Part shown: piece by piece, positions 23,347-33,973 of the stretch | Position numbering within the stretch: position 1 is the first letter of the stretch | Layout of the letters: every line of letters starts with the position of its first letter | Origin: Sequoia sempervirens | Taxonomy: Eukaryota; Streptophyta; Pinopsida; Cupressales; Cupressaceae | Direction: 5' to 3' | DNA length: 64,000 nt | NCBI GenBank assembly: GCA_007258455.2 | Contig: VDFB02000001.1 | Coordinates: 16,798,162-16,862,161 of the forward strand | The notes under the pieces: model-generated | What the model was told of the DNA's origin: nothing | Database searches by the model: none | Seen by the model: the letters and a program-made list of their open reading frames with translations, nothing else | Translations under genes and position numbers: made by a program

Positions 23347-23644
23347 AGTCTCGAACTACATCTCACTATAGTATTAGCAATAGGACACCAAGTTGTAAAG
23401 CTCATACAAAGGCCAATCAAGGAAGGATAATGAATGCAAGATAAATGGAATGAACACAAGATAAATTATATGTTTTAATTCCAATTCTTATGTTTACAAA
23501 TGCACTTGAAATGAAACCAATTTTGAAAAGATTGCCAATGATAACTTAATTCTACAAACTGAAATAGTAATCTAAAGATAGCAACTAGAAGCACAAATGA
23601 CAATATTTTAATGTTTTATTAAAATGTAGATTCCAGAAAAACTA

Positions 23645-23678
23645 GGGACTAATATGCCTAGCTAGGCATATGAGTCCC
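23645..23678. promoter_or_regulatory. 34-bp dyad, copy A
   Basis: Left arm GGGACTAATATGCC, centre TAGCTA, right arm GGCATATGAGTCCC. The 14-nt arms are complementary except at one position. It is located in the N1 leader. Confidence 0.7.
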
Positions 23679-24394
23679 ACTTAGGGTTTTTGACAGGCTC
23701 ATATAGTAAAAAAGAGAGAGCACAAAATACCTAGAAATATGGAGGAAAGCCCTGTACATGGACTATGCCCAGATGGGAAAATGAGTCTAAAATTAGAGGT
23801 TTCAAACTAGATTCAGGAAATTCTGAGTTGATCTTAATGTGTTTAGATTGTATGCTCAATGATTGGTTACAATTACAAATTTCCAATGAAATTGAATGAT
23901 TCAAAATGTAAAAATGCAATCTATATGCACTTTTCACTAATGTAATATTTAGAAGTCCTAAATGCAATTCAACCAATGCAAATATAATGCAAAGTTAATG
24001 CAACCTATATCTAGGACTACAATGTTCTCCAAATCAGAAATTTATGGGTCCAAAGGTTGGGTTCACCAAAATGAACACAAGAGAAATATGGTTCCACCTT
24101 TTGGGAGATGGAATTGGACCTATTTTGAACACTTCAATTCATTAAGAAACCTAGATCCCTCAACCAAGTAGCTTGATTGAGGAATGGTTTAGAGGGTTCC
24201 TATTGTAATTGGATAGGGGTTCACCATTAAATGAAGCTTCAAAGGAGAAATGTAAACACTTATGCACAAAACCCTAGAAACTTGAAAGCATGAAATTAGA
24301 TTGACAAACATGAATGAAACAAAAAGGTACCTGGTAGACTGATGGAATCAAAACAAGATTTGTAACTGTAAAAATTTTCCTTTTGAAGTGTATT

Positions 24395-24428
24395 GGGACT
24401 AATATTCCAGGTTGGGTGATTCAGTCCT
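24395..24428. promoter_or_regulatory. 34-bp dyad, copy B (degenerate)
   Basis: Left arm GGGACTAATATTCC, centre AGGTTG, right arm GGTGATTCAGTCCT. The outer halves are complementary and the inner part is weaker. Confidence 0.55.
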
Positions 24429-25172
24429 GCTATAGGGTTTCTGGGCAGAACATGGAATCTTCTAGTGACTGGATAGGAAGATGTCAAAAAGGGCATACAA
24501 GGAACCATATGCCAAGTATAGTGATTTTTTTCATGTTACCGAAGTTTGACTGGAACTTTTGTAACCTCTAGTGCTCTTTTTTAGCTTCCTTCTTGTCCAA
24601 TCTTCAGGTCTGAAAGTCTAAATTTTGGTCTATAGGTGAGTTTTCATGAAGATGACAACTTCTTGACAACTTTGAAAAATTTACCTTCAAAGGATTTTCG
24701 AGCTCTAATTCACCTAGATCTACAAACACACATAAAGAGGGAAAAAAAAAATTGTTAGGGAATGGGGGTTTGTCTTGGTCAAGCCCCATTTTGGTAATTA
24801 AACCTTGAAATGAAATAGAAAAGCATGAAGGAATAGTGAATGAAAAATGCTATGTTGCAACTCACCAAACCCTTGAAATGAAGAGTAGAAACTTGAGTGA
24901 AATAGCTAGCATGAATGTGGATCTTGAATCTTGATTCAATGCTTAAAAGTTTTTCTTGAATGCTTGCTTGAATCATGAAACCTACATAAAAAATGTTAGC
25001 TCAAAAACACACATGATGCATGGAGACTTTGACATGATGCTTGAATCTTGAATGCAACTCCAAATGCCTAATGATTTTCCCTTGAATGCTCTTGAATGAA
25101 TAGTTGAAGGCTCTTAGATTGCTTGCTTAGGATACTTGAAATTGCTAGGAGAAATTATGTGAAATAACCTTG

Positions 25173-25180
25173 TATTTATA
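25173..25180 (-). promoter_or_regulatory. TATA box in the N1 LTR
   Basis: TATAAATA on the minus strand lies about 460 bp into the LTR and downstream of the two U3 dyads. Confidence 0.5.
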
Positions 25181-25286
25181 TTGGTTTATGCTTAATTTTC
25201 TAAAATTATAACACTATAAGCCAACATTAGATCTAGGATAATAAATCCTGCCAAGAATTTGAATTAAAATAGGTCTAGGTTAAAAT

Positions 25287-25320
25287 GGGACTCATACGCT
25301 AGGTTGGGCGTATGAGTCCC
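25287..25320. promoter_or_regulatory. 34-bp dyad, copy C
   Basis: Left arm GGGACTCATACGCT, centre AGGTTG, right arm GGCGTATGAGTCCC. Thirteen of 14 arm positions pair. The TACGC/GCGTA pair replaces TATGC/GCATA of copy A on both sides, a compensating change. It lies in N1 U3, about 110 bp upstream of the TATA box. Confidence 0.75.
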
Positions 25321-25400
25321 AGAGGCTTAAGCCTGAGACACAGACTTTGAGAAGTGTTTTTCTCAAGGTGACATTTGAAATCAGGTCTTGAGACCTAGTG

Positions 25401-25434
25401 AGGACCCATATTCCTAGAGGGGAGTATGGGTCCT
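25401..25434. promoter_or_regulatory. 34-bp dyad, copy D
   Basis: Left arm AGGACCCATATTCC, centre TAGAGG, right arm GGAGTATGGGTCCT. Thirteen of 14 positions pair. Compared with copy C, the changes at the outer base and at ACTC/GAGT to ACCC/GGGT occur in both arms. Confidence 0.75.
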
Positions 25435-25639
25435 AGATCCCTAAATCTGGAACACATAGCCACAAACATTAAATTATGATTTTTCATTTATTAAATGTCA
25501 GGATTATCCTTAGAAAAATGCATTTAATTAGGCTTGTGGATGCAAAATAAGACCAATTAAGATATAAATAAACCAAATTTTAATAGGGAGGATCCAAACA
25601 AGTGTGAAAATGGAAAGGGATACACTTTTCTACACTACA

Positions 25640-26148
25640 TATGTTATAGCAAATTTTAGAGAAATAGCTTTGTGGTATAACCTTTGGCCTTACAAGTTTC
25701 TTGAGGACAAGAAAATGCTTTAGTTGGAGGGAATGATGGGCCTAGTTAATAGCTATTTTTCTTCTATTTAGCTCATATCTTTTAAAATTTCAAGTTGATT
25801 ATTTCTTAAACATTCCTAAAACTTATAATCTTTTATATCTTTTATGCACCTTAAACCAAACTTTAATATATGGAAATATAACTATGATATAATGATATTT
25901 ACATGGATAAATATGTGAATGTTCATAAAATTTAGTATGAATATGTGTTTAATTTATGGTTGTTAATGATGTGTATACTTTAGATAAAACTAGATTGACC
26001 AACCTACAACTAAAGGATTCTAGGAATATTGAGGGGAGAGTCCAAAACACTGAAAAATGTGATAGTTATAGGAAATGATGGAAGTGATCATTAAAGTGGT
26101 CAATCATGAGTTACAAGATCATCCAATAAGATGGAAAGAGGAAGAAAT
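25640..26148 (+). mobile_element. LTR-like sequence with a Ty3-type polypurine junction
   Basis: TTTCTTGAGGACAAGAAAATG followed by TTGGAGGGAA and TGATGGGCC (25734) resembles the 3' end of a plant Ty3 element, with the LTR starting at 25734. The stretch runs into TIR copy 2 at 26149 and probably resumes at 26931. No internal genes of this element are visible to the left, because N1's LTR abuts it. Confidence 0.4.
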
Positions 26149-26930
26149 GGATATGTGCAGGATCATCATGGAAAAAATAGGCCCTTATGTGGCAAAAAAT
26201 TTAGAAAAAATAGTGTTAGGAAACTTGACGTAAAAATTTGAATAAGTTATCTATATTATTTCAAAAATATGTAAGAAAAGAATCTGTAGAAAATTGAATG
26301 TAGCTTCTAAACTACTAGGTTTGTTTAAAAAAATCTATTTGCTGAAAATTTGAAATTTCAATGCGTAGTACTTAAAATTCAGGGAAAAAATAAGAAGTTG
26401 GTATATGTATGACCACCTAACCACAATAAAATGATAATATTTTTTATAAGATTTTAGATATAAGAGAGGACTCATTTCTCGATGTGATGCATATTTTTTT
26501 TGTAATTTTTTCCAAGTAAATAATTAATTATGAATTTTTTATTACAACTTTTAAAAAATATAAAAACTCATATGTCTAACCACCTTAACTTGGTGAAATT
26601 TTTATGAAATTCAATTTTTCTTTTTTTAATCCTATAGTATGCAAAGCATAGAATGTGAAGCATGTTTTGGATTCAAAAATGTGATATCATTTGAAAGCTA
26701 TAGATGTTTTTCAATTATCCTATCAATCAGGACTTTAGTCATAATTCGAATAGAAAATGAATAATAATTACTTATTAAATTCAAAGTAAAAAATAATTTA
26801 TATTGGTGGAAAGTTGAGAATCTCCTTTAAAAACCCTTTTCGTTTCATCAATTTTGGGTAAAAAGAAAGTTGTCAGCCACATACCCATCATATTGCCACT
26901 TTTTGGCCCATCATGATACTACACATACCC
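26149..26930. mobile_element. TIR transposon (MITE-like), copy 2
   Basis: It is colinear with 22410-23182 over its whole length (782 bp) and in the same orientation. It starts GGATATGTGCAGGATCATCA and ends TGATACTACACATACCC. The flanks AAAT (26145-26148) and AAAT (26931-26934) form a perfect 4-bp direct repeat. There is no coding capacity. Confidence 0.85.
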
Positions 26931-27860
26931 AAATTTTTTGTATTGATAAGGAAGCCAACATGATAGTTTTCATAGAGCACATCTCTGTCAAACCATTAGG
27001 GTAGAGTTTTAACTCTATTTCTTTTCTTTTGTATTTTTAATTATGGTTTCAATTGAAATTACTATTCATCTCCCTATTCTTGAGGGAGAGTGGACATATG
27101 CATTTAATTTTTAGTTTTATTTCTTGTGTGAATAAAACTCCTCCCGAGCTCATATATTTGTATCAGTTGTTGTGGAGTAAATCTATCTAGAGAATATAGT
27201 TGATAGTTCCAATTTTTGTTTTAATAGACAATAATTCGTTGTTAGTTTTTTGTTATTTAGTTGCAATGGATACACACTCATGAATAGAAGATTTGTAGAG
27301 ATTCTCATCTTGTAAGATTTTAGTTTCTATAGAATAAAGGAATTTCATTTTACTATTATGATTGGTTGATTTAAATAGTGTATATTTGATTTCCCCCATG
27401 GGTACAACAACTTGAGCAAGGCACACTTGAGGTACTATTCACCCACCTTTATATCTATTATTAGATTAGATGATTATGCTATTGCATTCATTTCATGTTG
27501 AATCATAGATTTTTGGGTAGGGCTTATAGGCTTATCTTGCACTCTTAGGAATGTTTCACCTAAAAGGAGAGAGATAAACCCCACACAAAATCTAGGTTAG
27601 GTTCACTCAAATCAAGATGTGTATAATGTTACTAAAGATAAATGAGATGATCTAAGTGCAATTAAGTTAAGAAATTGATTGACTATGAATGCAAAACCTA
27701 TGAAACAATTGATGTTTGAAAATAAATTGTGTTATGTAGAAAACACCTAGAAATGAATGTAAAACTGAACAAAAATGAACCAAACTGGAAGTGTGCACCT
27801 GGGATTAGGAAGGAGGCTGGAAATGGATTCTAGAATGTTGTTGATGCCAATTTTTAGGCT
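26931..27860 (+). other. LTR-like/non-coding continuation
   Basis: AT-rich sequence with TTTCCCCCATGGGTACAACAAC near 27390, a motif type often close to the ends of plant Ty3 LTRs. No ORF is supported. Confidence 0.35.
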
Positions 27861-27864
27861 TGGT

Positions 27865-27898
27865 GGGACTCATTCACCATTCTGGGCATATCAGTCCC
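27865..27898. promoter_or_regulatory. 34-bp dyad, copy E
   Basis: Left arm GGGACTCATTCACC, centre ATTCTG, right arm GGCATATCAGTCCC. The outer eight positions pair almost completely and the inner ones do not. Confidence 0.6.
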
Positions 27899-27934
27899 AG
27901 TTCTGCATAATTGTAGCCACTTGAATATTTTTTA

Positions 27935-28215
27935 TGATGTATAAAGAGCATGGTAAGTAAACAATTTATGCATGTTACACCATTTCCCTACTCAACTCAT
28001 AATTTATGTTCTTACTCTTTGGAAAAGTACAAGTCTTGTTCTTATCAAGGTCTTTTATTCTTATTTCACCCACTAATCAATTTTAATGTGGCATGTTCCT
28101 TCTCCCATGTCTAGTTTTGTGTTCCCCTTGTCACTAACTACTTAATTTTAGAAGTAGTCCTTCAAAAGAATTACATCTTTTCTTTGACTATGTTCTTTCA
28201 TTTAAAAATCAAAAA
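27935..28215 (+). repeat. Dispersed repeat shared with 57335-57600
   Basis: The segment beginning ATTTATGCATGTTACACC and running through CACTAACTACTTAATTT to TACATCTTTTCTTTGACTATG is nearly the same at both sites. At 27.9 kb it lies after a dyad, and at 57 kb it lies before one. It is probably leader sequence of the N1/N4 family or of a relative. Confidence 0.75.
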
Positions 28216-28244
28216 ACATCCACAATCCACAATATAAAATCTTG

Positions 28245-28450
28245 CATGCTTCTAGATTTAATTGCATAAAACTTTTTCCACCAACTTTTCACATCACATT
28301 TCATGATCCATTATTAGGATGTAGAGAGTAAGGGTTGACAAAAAAATTTGACTACTTGCTACATCCTAATGCTAGATCATGGAGTGTAATATGAAATGTT
28401 GATAGAAAATGATTTACATGATCAAATATAAAAACATACTAGATCTAATA
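28245..28450. repeat. Foldback (inverted repeat) element
   Basis: CATCACATTTCATGATCCAT-TATTAGGATGTAG is followed about 30 bases later by its inverse CTACATCCTAATGCTAGATCATGGAGTGTAATATGAAATG. Arms are about 90 bases with mismatches. It could be a MITE or a hairpin-forming RNA locus. Confidence 0.65.
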
Positions 28451-29378
28451 TGCTCTTTCAAGTCATAAGATTTCACAATATTTGCATTATGATGATCAAA
28501 TTTCATTCATTTTCTTATGATAAATTGGGTACACAAATTCAATGGTATAAATATAGTTTGATTATAACTATAAAATGAGTGATGTGATCTATTATGCTCA
28601 AAGAAGCAATTTGTAATACATGAATGAGGCTCAAGCTCATTTTTGTTTATGTCATAGAGCAATTACAACTAATTTGTCATGTATGGCAAACATCAAATGT
28701 ATCATAATATAGTGTAGTATATTAATTGATTTCAATTTTAGAATCAATTTAACAAGTATTGTGGATGTTATAAAAATTTCTAATACCAAATAACCATGTG
28801 TCCTTTACAATTTCTTATATTAATTTCATTCTTAGCTTTAGCATTTTTTGAGAACATTGAATGAGGCTGTTTTAATGTTTATGTTCAACTTATTTCTTCA
28901 AGTAATTCTTCTATCATATTGTGGAGAACTTGTCTACTATCATGAAATACGAATTGAGATAAGAATTTAAAATCCTCATCTTTGATTAAATACTATGTAG
29001 CACTTGATAAACACTTGCATTTACAATCATAAGCTTAGCTTTATAGAATCACTCCATAAGAGAACCATTCCTGTGAATGAACTTCGAAAAAATATAAAAC
29101 TAAACACAACTAAACACCTTACAATAAAAAGAAGAAATTTTTTATTAATAATTTTATTGTTGAATGATAGATGACATTTATGATCCACTGAACCCAATAG
29201 TTATTCAAATATAATTATCGAATTTTCAGACTTCATCACAAATTAAGAAGTCAATATTTTTTTTGTTCAGACTTCTTATAAAGTGGTAGGTTTCTCTATT
29301 GAAAGAATACTACTTTCAAATTTATTACACAATTTATAAAAATTATAATCGACATAAACACTACAACCAGTTGAAATG
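28451..29378. other. AT-rich intergenic region downstream of P450 gene 1
   Basis: Nothing is recognisable apart from AT-rich sequence. It contains the 3' flank of the P450 gene. Confidence 0.5.
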
Positions 29379-30991
29379 CTAGTACATATGATGTGGAAGA
29401 CGTGGTATCGGGATTGCTTTAAACTCTTTGAAGGTAATTCCAAACTCGTCCGTCATGTCTGCCATGTCCATCAGCTCACATCTCTTCCCGTCTGGAAGTT
29501 TCCACTCAAATGAATGAAGTAAAGAAGCCAAAACAACATGATCCATACGGCTCGCTAATGGAAGCGCCGGACAAATTCTTCTTCCCGCTCCGAATGGAAT
29601 TAATTCAAAGTTTTGTCCCCTGTATTCCATCTTGCTATTCTCTCCCTCCAAAAATCTCTCTGGCATAAATTCCAAAGGATTCCTCCAAATTGAAGGGTCC
29701 CTCCCAATGGCCCAAGCGTTCACTATCACCTGGCTGTCTTTGGGTATCACAAATCCCCCGATCTCACAGGAGCTTTCGGCTTTGTGGGGGAGCAGCAATG
29801 GAACGGCCGGGTGCAATCGGAATATTTCCTTCACGGCTGCATGGAGATAAAATAGACGATCTACATCAGATTCTTCCACCCTTCTGTTGTAACCAACTAC
29901 TTGGTCCAATTCCTGTCGGAGTCGGTTTAATTTCTGCGGATTGCGAATGAATTCTGCCATGGCCCATTCTATTGTTGTAGTGGCCGTTTCAGTACCCGCA
30001 ACAAACAATTCCTGAAATCAAACATAACAATTAGAGATCTCCAAAATACCAGAGATTTATAAACCTTTTAAAAACAAATCATTTCAGTATTACTCACGCC
30101 TATCAAGGCTCGAATACCAACGAGAGAGAAATCTTCGCTTCTGGAATCCAGCAGAACATCCAGAAAATCTTTCTCGGAGTCGTTTCGCTCAACGCTTTGG
30201 CTGGTGGTGGAAAGCCTCTTCTGTATGAAAGTATCAGCGAAGTCATACAACGCCCTGAAATACATGGCCATCTCACGGGACACGCCCTGGGGATCGAAGA
30301 ACCGGAGAAAGGGAAAAAAGTCCGCCATATTGGGCTTTCCAATGAGCTTCATTAATTTCCAGACGGTATCTTTGAGCTCAGCAGAAGCTGGATTGTGCGG
30401 ATCGAAGACACTTGTGCTGAAGATCATGTTGCCCAACAAATTCAGAGACATGCAGAACACCGTCCGCCCAATATCCACAATCTTTTCCTTGTCCTGGAAA
30501 ATGAGTCGAGTCGTGCAAAACACTTGATCTCTTCTGAGGTGTTGCAGAGCATCCAGTCTTTTTTGGCTGAAAAGCTCGACAGTTGAAATGCGTCGTAGAT
30601 GGCGCCAGTAAGGGCCGTATTCGCCCCAAACTAGCGAGGACTTGTCATGGGAAAGGGACTTGAACGCTTCCATCACCGGCCGCCCTGCGAAGATGTGGTC
30701 GTATGTTTTAAGGACCTCCTTAGCTATGGCAGGAGAGGAGACGACGACTGTTGTTTTCATGCCCAAGCGGAGAGCTATGAGTGGGCCGTATTTGACAGAG
30801 AGGGCAAACAGAGATTCGTGAGGCCTTTTTCCCAGCTGAAAGAGGTTTCCAACAATAGGCCAAGCAGGAGGTCCTGGGGGAAGGGGAAGAGGAAGCCTTG
30901 TCTTACTCTCCCTTCTCCATAGATAGAAGAATAATATCAATGAAGCAGCAGGAAGGAGCAAAGAGAACCATGAAAGCGGTAGAATATCCAT
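29379..30991 (-). CDS. Cytochrome P450 (CYP71 clan, CYP76-like), gene 1
   Basis: Two exons, 30991-30098 and 30011-29379, joined across an 86-bp intron (donor GTGAGT, acceptor TTTCAG, phase 0), encode 508 residues, the usual plant P450 length. Residues about 5-24 form a hydrophobic ER anchor. PPGPP is at 38-42, the I-helix AGTET at 303-307, EIFR (ExxR) at 360-363 and PERF at 415-418. The heme loop FGAGRRICPA has Cys445. The residue after CP is Ala where most family members have Gly. It is a membrane monooxygenase using NADPH via P450 reductase. Substrate is unknown, but a terpenoid or phenolic is likely for this clan. Frame and splice sites are intact. It is closely similar to the gene at 33974. 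Confidence 0.95.
30012..30097 (-). other. Intron of P450 gene 1
   Basis: An 86-bp, T-rich intron with GT...AG ends and a T-rich tract before the acceptor. It sits just before the I-helix codons, the conserved intron position of CYP71-clan genes. Confidence 0.9.
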
Positions 30992-31050
30992 GTAAACTGT
31001 AACAAGGAGACCCCTACGTCGTTTGGTTTTCCAGTTATTCCAGTTTACAG

Positions 31051-31059
31051 TATTTTATA
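31051..31059 (-). promoter_or_regulatory. TATA box of P450 gene 1
   Basis: TATAAAATA on the minus strand lies 60 bp upstream of the ATG. An ATTGG (CCAAT-box type) lies a few bases further upstream. Confidence 0.65.
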
Positions 31060-31092
31060 GGCAGAATCCAATCGGTGGATGCAGCGTTGTCG

Positions 31093-31098
31093 CACGTG
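31093..31098. promoter_or_regulatory. G-box CACGTG in the gene 1 promoter
   Basis: A palindromic CACGTG (bHLH/bZIP site) about 100 bp upstream of the ATG. The aligned position in gene 2 (35677-35682) reads CACTTG, so the site is lost or never formed there. Confidence 0.5.
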
Positions 31099-31099
31099 A

Positions 31100-31470
31100 T
31101 TCGCTAGTCGACATCTATTTCGCTGGAAAGTCTTGAACAGGAAAGCCCGAAAGACTACAACCGAGTAAAGTTGTTTTGGAAAGTATTATACGGTACAACT
31201 TTGACCAGGTCTCGACGGACGGCATCGTCCGTCTAACGTACTTAAATTTAAAATCATATTACATTTTAATATATGGTCAAATATTGCATGCTTATTGTTT
31301 ATTGTTTGATACATAATATACCTTACTTTCATTAAAAAATAATATTTTTTTAAATTAATTAAGAAAAATAATTTATAAAAAATGTGTTCATAAATAAAAT
31401 AATAAATATTTTTTAATAATTAAATTTTTGTAATAGTAAATTGTGTATATTTACTACAATTTTCGTTAGT
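31100..31470. other. Upstream flank of P450 gene 1
   Basis: The sequence is proximal promoter up to about 31240, then becomes AT-rich. No ORF is seen. Confidence 0.4.
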
Positions 31471-31474
31471 TTTG

Positions 31475-31477
<3 letters not shown>

Positions 31478-31547
<70 letters not shown>
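31478..31547. repeat. (AT)n microsatellite
   Basis: About 35 uninterrupted AT/TA units. Confidence 0.97.
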
Positions 31548-31553
<6 letters not shown>

Positions 31554-31725
31554 TTATATTTCTAGAGATATCCTTTTTGAGGTTTCTATTGCATTTTTAT
31601 GTGAGAAATTGATTAAAAAAATAAGTACCTCGAGAAGGATATCTATTGGTGTATTTTATATATATTATTAATAAGTATATAAATGTTAGTAGCATTCGTG
31701 GCACAATATGTAAGACATTAAATGA

Positions 31726-32110
31726 AATAGGGTTAGGGTTAGTGTTAGAGTTAGGTTTAGAGATAGAGTAAGGGTTAGGGTTAGGGTTAGGTTTAAAGTT
31801 ATAGTTAGGATTGGAGATAGGGTTAAGGTTAAGGTTAGGCCTAGGGTCAGAGATATGGTTAGGGTTAGGGTTAGGGTTAGGGTTAGGGTTAGATTCAAAG
31901 ATAGAATTAGTGTTAGAGTTAAGATTAGGACTAGCATTAGGGTTATAATTAGAGATAGGGTTAGGGTTACGGTTAGGATTAGAGTTAGGGTTGGTGATAG
32001 GGTTAGGGTTAGGGTTAGGGTTAGAGATGGAATTACAATAAGGGTTAAGGTTACGGTTACGATTAGAGTTAGGGTTAGGATTAGGATAAGGGTTATGGTT
32101 GGGGATACGA
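31726..32110 (+). repeat. Degenerate (GGTTAG)n telomere-like array
   Basis: About 385 bp of GGGTTA hexamers, broken by variants such as AGAGATA and GTTATGG. The hexamer TTAGGG differs from the usual plant TTTAGGG heptamer. All frames are open and give repetitive peptides (NPNPNP, TLTLTL, RVRVRV), which are artefacts. Confidence 0.9.
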
Positions 32111-33960
32111 TTAGAAAAATAATTTAATAATGTACAAAGTTTAGTTTTACAATACTCTTCTCTATTTAATTTTAATTTTATTTTATATATTTGACCAAAT
32201 ATTATCCTCATCCACACCTATTTTCATATTTTTGATACTTATTTACACATATTATTGTCTTCCATGTTCATACATTCATTCCTCATTGCATCAAAATGAC
32301 TCTTCAAACTTAAAAAACATATTCAAATTTGTCAACTCTCACTTATGGCATTTTTGACAATGTGAACCTATTTGATATATGTTTTGCACAATTATTGCTA
32401 TGTTATTCGTATTTAAAGACTTTCATTTGAACATTGATTCTTATCCTAGAATCACTCAATAACCTAGACTTCAAGGAACATTAATTATATGAATATTTCA
32501 ACTTAGATTGCTAAAAGGAATCTAATAGGATTGGTTAGATATTTTTTTAATTTAATTTTTTAATTCATTTTATTGATAGATCAATTGATTGATTTCAATT
32601 ATATAATTTATAATCTATTGAAAGAGATGCATACCTCACATTCTAGCCTCCTAAAGACAAAAAAATGTCTTGTTTCTTTCTCTCTAGATGCATGGATCAT
32701 GCTTTGATGTACTAGTAATAATGAAATTAAGGTTTATGATAGCCACAAGTTAACTATACATATCTTCATGCATGCTATAGGATAAGGGCATAATAAATTA
32801 TCCAAAAATATTAGTTTCTAGTTTCTTTTAACAATTTTCTTGTGTCAATTTATATGATATGATCATTTCTATAATTGTTAGTAGGTGAGTAATTTTTTTT
32901 CTTTCTCTTTAGTTTTTAGAAATTGTATTTTACAAGAAAGCTAATTTGTAAGAGGGAAAAATAATAAAATGTATAGTCAAGGATATCATCTACTAATTTC
33001 TTCCTTATATGCCAAAATAAATGTATATCTAGGTATGAAAAACAACCAACTTTGACACTTTATTTATGAATTTCTCTCTAAACATGGGAACCAAAATATA
33101 TTTGTATTTTTTAACAAATTATCTAAATAAAGCATGAAAAATATATAAAAAATACACAATTTTTTTTAATAGATCATGAAACCAAAGTAAATAATACAAA
33201 ACGAAAACATATGTTAAAAATTGTGTAAGCATGCACTAAATAAATAAATTCTAATGACCAATCTTACATAACCACATGCCAATATTTGATATATTAACAT
33301 ACTTATATAATTAACATCACTATCATTCAGCATTACCATTCACCACTTCTTCCAAATACATATATTAAATTGCTTATTTAATTATGTAAGTCATAAAATT
33401 AAGCAAATATATCATATTTTCAATAGATTCAAATTGGGAACAATAACAAAACTTGTATCTTCATACAAATTATAACTATTAGTAATAAAAGAATTCTTTT
33501 ATCCCCAAAAAAAAATAGTATTAATTGTAAAATTTAATATATTTTCTTATTATTAAGAAAAATAAATAAAATAGAATGATAAAGTTTTTAAAATATATTT
33601 ATAGAAAAAATGTTTCTGATTAAGTTAAGTTGGGTTTTTAAAAGAACTTAAACCATGTTACAATCACAGAACAACAGAAACACCAAGCAAAGCAAAACAG
33701 ATCGGATACTCGAATTTGTCTTTGTTGCATACAATGTTCATAATAAAACTATTAAATAAATAAATAAACTTTACTAAATTATTGAAAACAAAAAAGTTAC
33801 ACTTATTTTTAACAATATTGATCAACATCACGGGCTTTAGCGACATGACTTTCCAATCGATTTTTGTTGACTCAACATGTATACATACCTAAGACAAAGC
33901 ATATCAATAAAAGTAATGTCACAATTATTCATTAACAAAAACAGGAAACGCCGACAATAC
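32111..33960. other. AT-rich spacer within the duplicated segment
   Basis: No gene is visible on either strand. Its homology to 41630-43460 shows that it was copied together with the P450 3' end. Confidence 0.6.
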
Positions 33961-33973
33961 GTGTCCGGCACCA

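Larger units (their letters stand above)
23347..24960 (-). other. N1 leader between 5' LTR and gag
   Basis: No gene is visible on either strand. Two 34-bp dyads (23645, 24395) lie here. The rest is AT-rich, with short ORFs lacking domain signals. Confidence 0.5.
24961..25639 (-). mobile_element. Element N1, 5' LTR (minus orientation)
   Basis: Read on the minus strand from 25639 it starts TGTAGTGTAGAAAAGTG and soon has CATTTTCACACTTGTTTGG. This matches the N4 LTR start at 63035 (TGTAGTGTCAAAAAATG, then CATTTTCACACTTGTTTGG). Further in, TTTTGCATCCACAAGCCT and AAGGATAATCCT match 63898-63950. The right border is clear. The left border (TTATGTAGGTTT near 24975) is approximate. Confidence 0.65.

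Noticed and set aside
29632..30922. Plus-strand ORFs across the P450 genes
   Set aside because: They are antisense shadows of well-supported P450 exons.
31597..32217. Long minus-strand ORF rich in NPNPNP, with TLTLTL and RVRVRV ORFs in other frames
   Set aside because: All arise from the degenerate GGTTAG hexamer array. A six-base period keeps every frame open and yields dipeptide repeats.
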